Source: Bacteroidota bacterium (GTDB taxonomy: Bacteria; Bacteroidota; Bacteroidia; Chitinophagales; LD1). Taken from it: a DNA stretch of 64,000 nucleotides. A model generated the notes under the pieces. That model saw only the letters and a program-made list of their open reading frames with translations, did no database searches and was not told where the DNA came from. Numbering within the stretch: the stretch's first letter is position 1; every line of letters starts with the position of its first letter. The stretch lies in NCBI GenBank assembly GCA_016715625.1, contig JADJZU010000009.1, forward strand, positions 91,243 through 155,242, given 5' to 3'. Both the position numbers and the translations under genes were made by a program. Of the stretch, positions 63,387 to 64,000 are shown one piece after another.

Positions 63387-64000
63387 TTAGTTGAACCGGG
63401 GGTTATGATAAAAATAGCCCTTCACTTCTTTCTTTTTTAGCGGATACGAATACTGTAAACTGATTTCGTGAGATCCGGAGTTGAATTTTGATAGATAGGA
63501 GAGGTTAGCATCGTATGAATACACCGCTTGAAAGCCTTTAATTCTCACCCCAAAAAAAATGGCCAAAGCATCTATCGTTTTGCCACTAAATCCACGCAGG
63601 GAAGCCCCCGTTAAAACTTTTTCGATGATGGTGAAATTCAGCGCTATGTCAGTTTGCACTTGTTTCAAATCAGTTTTAATCAAAGCATTGGGCATGATTT
63701 TGAGCTTACTTCCGGCTGTAAAATCATATCCGCCCATAAAAGATAGATTCTGCGTAAAAATGAGTCGCGTTTTGCCTGCAGGTGAGGGTATAGAAGCATT
63801 GGAAAATGCAGCGTGATGCAAGGCAACACCGGCAAAATAGCGTTCCTGGTTGAAATAAACACCCACTGAAAAATCCGGGGCAAAACCTTGTGTAATGTTA
63901 TCCGGGAGCAGTAAATCGTTGTGATTAAATCCTCCAATATAGTTTCCCTCCGGAGTTCTGATTAATGCCCCATCCAATGAAGTTTCGATAAATCCTGCTG
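63387..64000 (-). CDS. porP: Type IX secretion membrane protein PorP/SprF family, 5' end outside the window
   Basis: The C-terminal ~204 codons of a PorP/SprF outer-membrane barrel; the frame stays open to the right edge (AGFIETSLDGALIRTPEG before the in-frame TTG at 63977). Typical segments are VGVYFNQERYFAGVALHHAA, LIFTQNLSFMGGYDFTAGSK, KIMPNALIKTDLKQVQTDIA and the ending SYLSKFNSGSHEISLQYSYP. It heads the porP-gldKLMN operon and attaches T9SS components or cargo. The N-terminus is missing. Confidence 0.88.
   Translation of the reverse strand, partial: AGFIETSLDGALIRTPEGNYIGGFNHNDLLLPDNITQGFAPDFSVGVYFNQERYFAGVALHHAAFSNASIPSPAGKTRLIFTQNLSFMGGYDFTAGSKLKIMPNALIKTDLKQVQTDIALNFTIIEKVLTGASLRGFSGKTIDALAIFFGVRIKGFQAVYSYDANLSYLSKFNSGSHEISLQYSYPLKKKEVKGYFYHNPRFN

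Overview
The window reads as one Bacteroidota chromosome segment. The evidence is a type IX secretion / gliding operon (porP-gldK-gldL-gldM-gldN, 58621-64000), the T9SS lipoprotein SprE/PorW, three secreted proteins with C-terminal FPNP-type sorting domains, TAnnTTTG-type promoter boxes, bactofilin, AtpZ and a carboxypeptidase-like-domain TonB receptor. No rRNA, insertion sequence, prophage or CRISPR array was seen. The order of the T9SS operon matches the known por/gld order, but I cannot name a genus.

Layout. 1-5368: heptose-kinase-like PfkB protein, aminotransferase, then a three-gene plus-strand set (GT2, small membrane protein, multi-spanning GT-C-like enzyme). 5639-8445: promoter, tRNA-Trp, secE, nusG, rplK, rplA, rplJ, ending in a clean hairpin where rplL-rpoBC would be expected. 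8465-22077: pyruvate dehydrogenase E2, a degenerate sensor kinase coupled to a T9SS-secreted protein, a lipoprotein, an M1 peptidase, a GT-C/TPR protein, arginine decarboxylase, DinB, RlmB and a phosphodiesterase. 22084-34659: a huge BNR-repeat secreted protein, a helical hypothetical, penicillin-binding protein 1A, SprE, and the divergent M23 peptidase-bactofilin-AtpZ set. 34803-39686: a sulfatase-fold enzyme, MmcQ/YjbR, heptose genes gmhA and hddC, and gyrB. 39699-51102: an exopolysaccharide locus (GDP-mannose 3,5-epimerase-like enzyme, glycosyltransferases, membrane protein, asparagine synthase, Wza-like and Wzc-like proteins, WecA/MraY-like enzyme, solo acyl carrier protein). 51235-58552: TonB receptor, LptF/G permease, Tgt, GT2, ECF sigma factor, RsmG. 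58571-64000: the T9SS operon.

How the genes work together. The dominant theme is the cell envelope. GmhA, HddC and the PfkB kinase make activated heptose. The 39.7-51.1 kb block makes and exports a polysaccharide. PBP1A, the M23 peptidase and bactofilin shape the wall. LptF/G moves lipopolysaccharide. GldKLMN/PorP/SprE export the FPNP-tailed proteins.

Quality signals. Several genes carry single-base indels: gldM near 60979; the secreted protein near 12040; a membrane protein near 41944 and 41863, where two indels compensate. At 37817 hddC loses its last residues and gyrB its first ~30 at the same base, so the junction is either a deletion or an assembly chimera. Synteny is also cut after rplJ (no rplL-rpoBC) and after atpZ (no atpB). 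Together these suggest a draft or metagenome assembly, although real rearrangement cannot be excluded from the sequence alone. The most unusual biology that remains is the pseudo-histidine-kinase translationally coupled to a T9SS cargo gene, the tyrosine-repeat tail of the Wzc kinase, and the solo acyl carrier protein in the polysaccharide locus.
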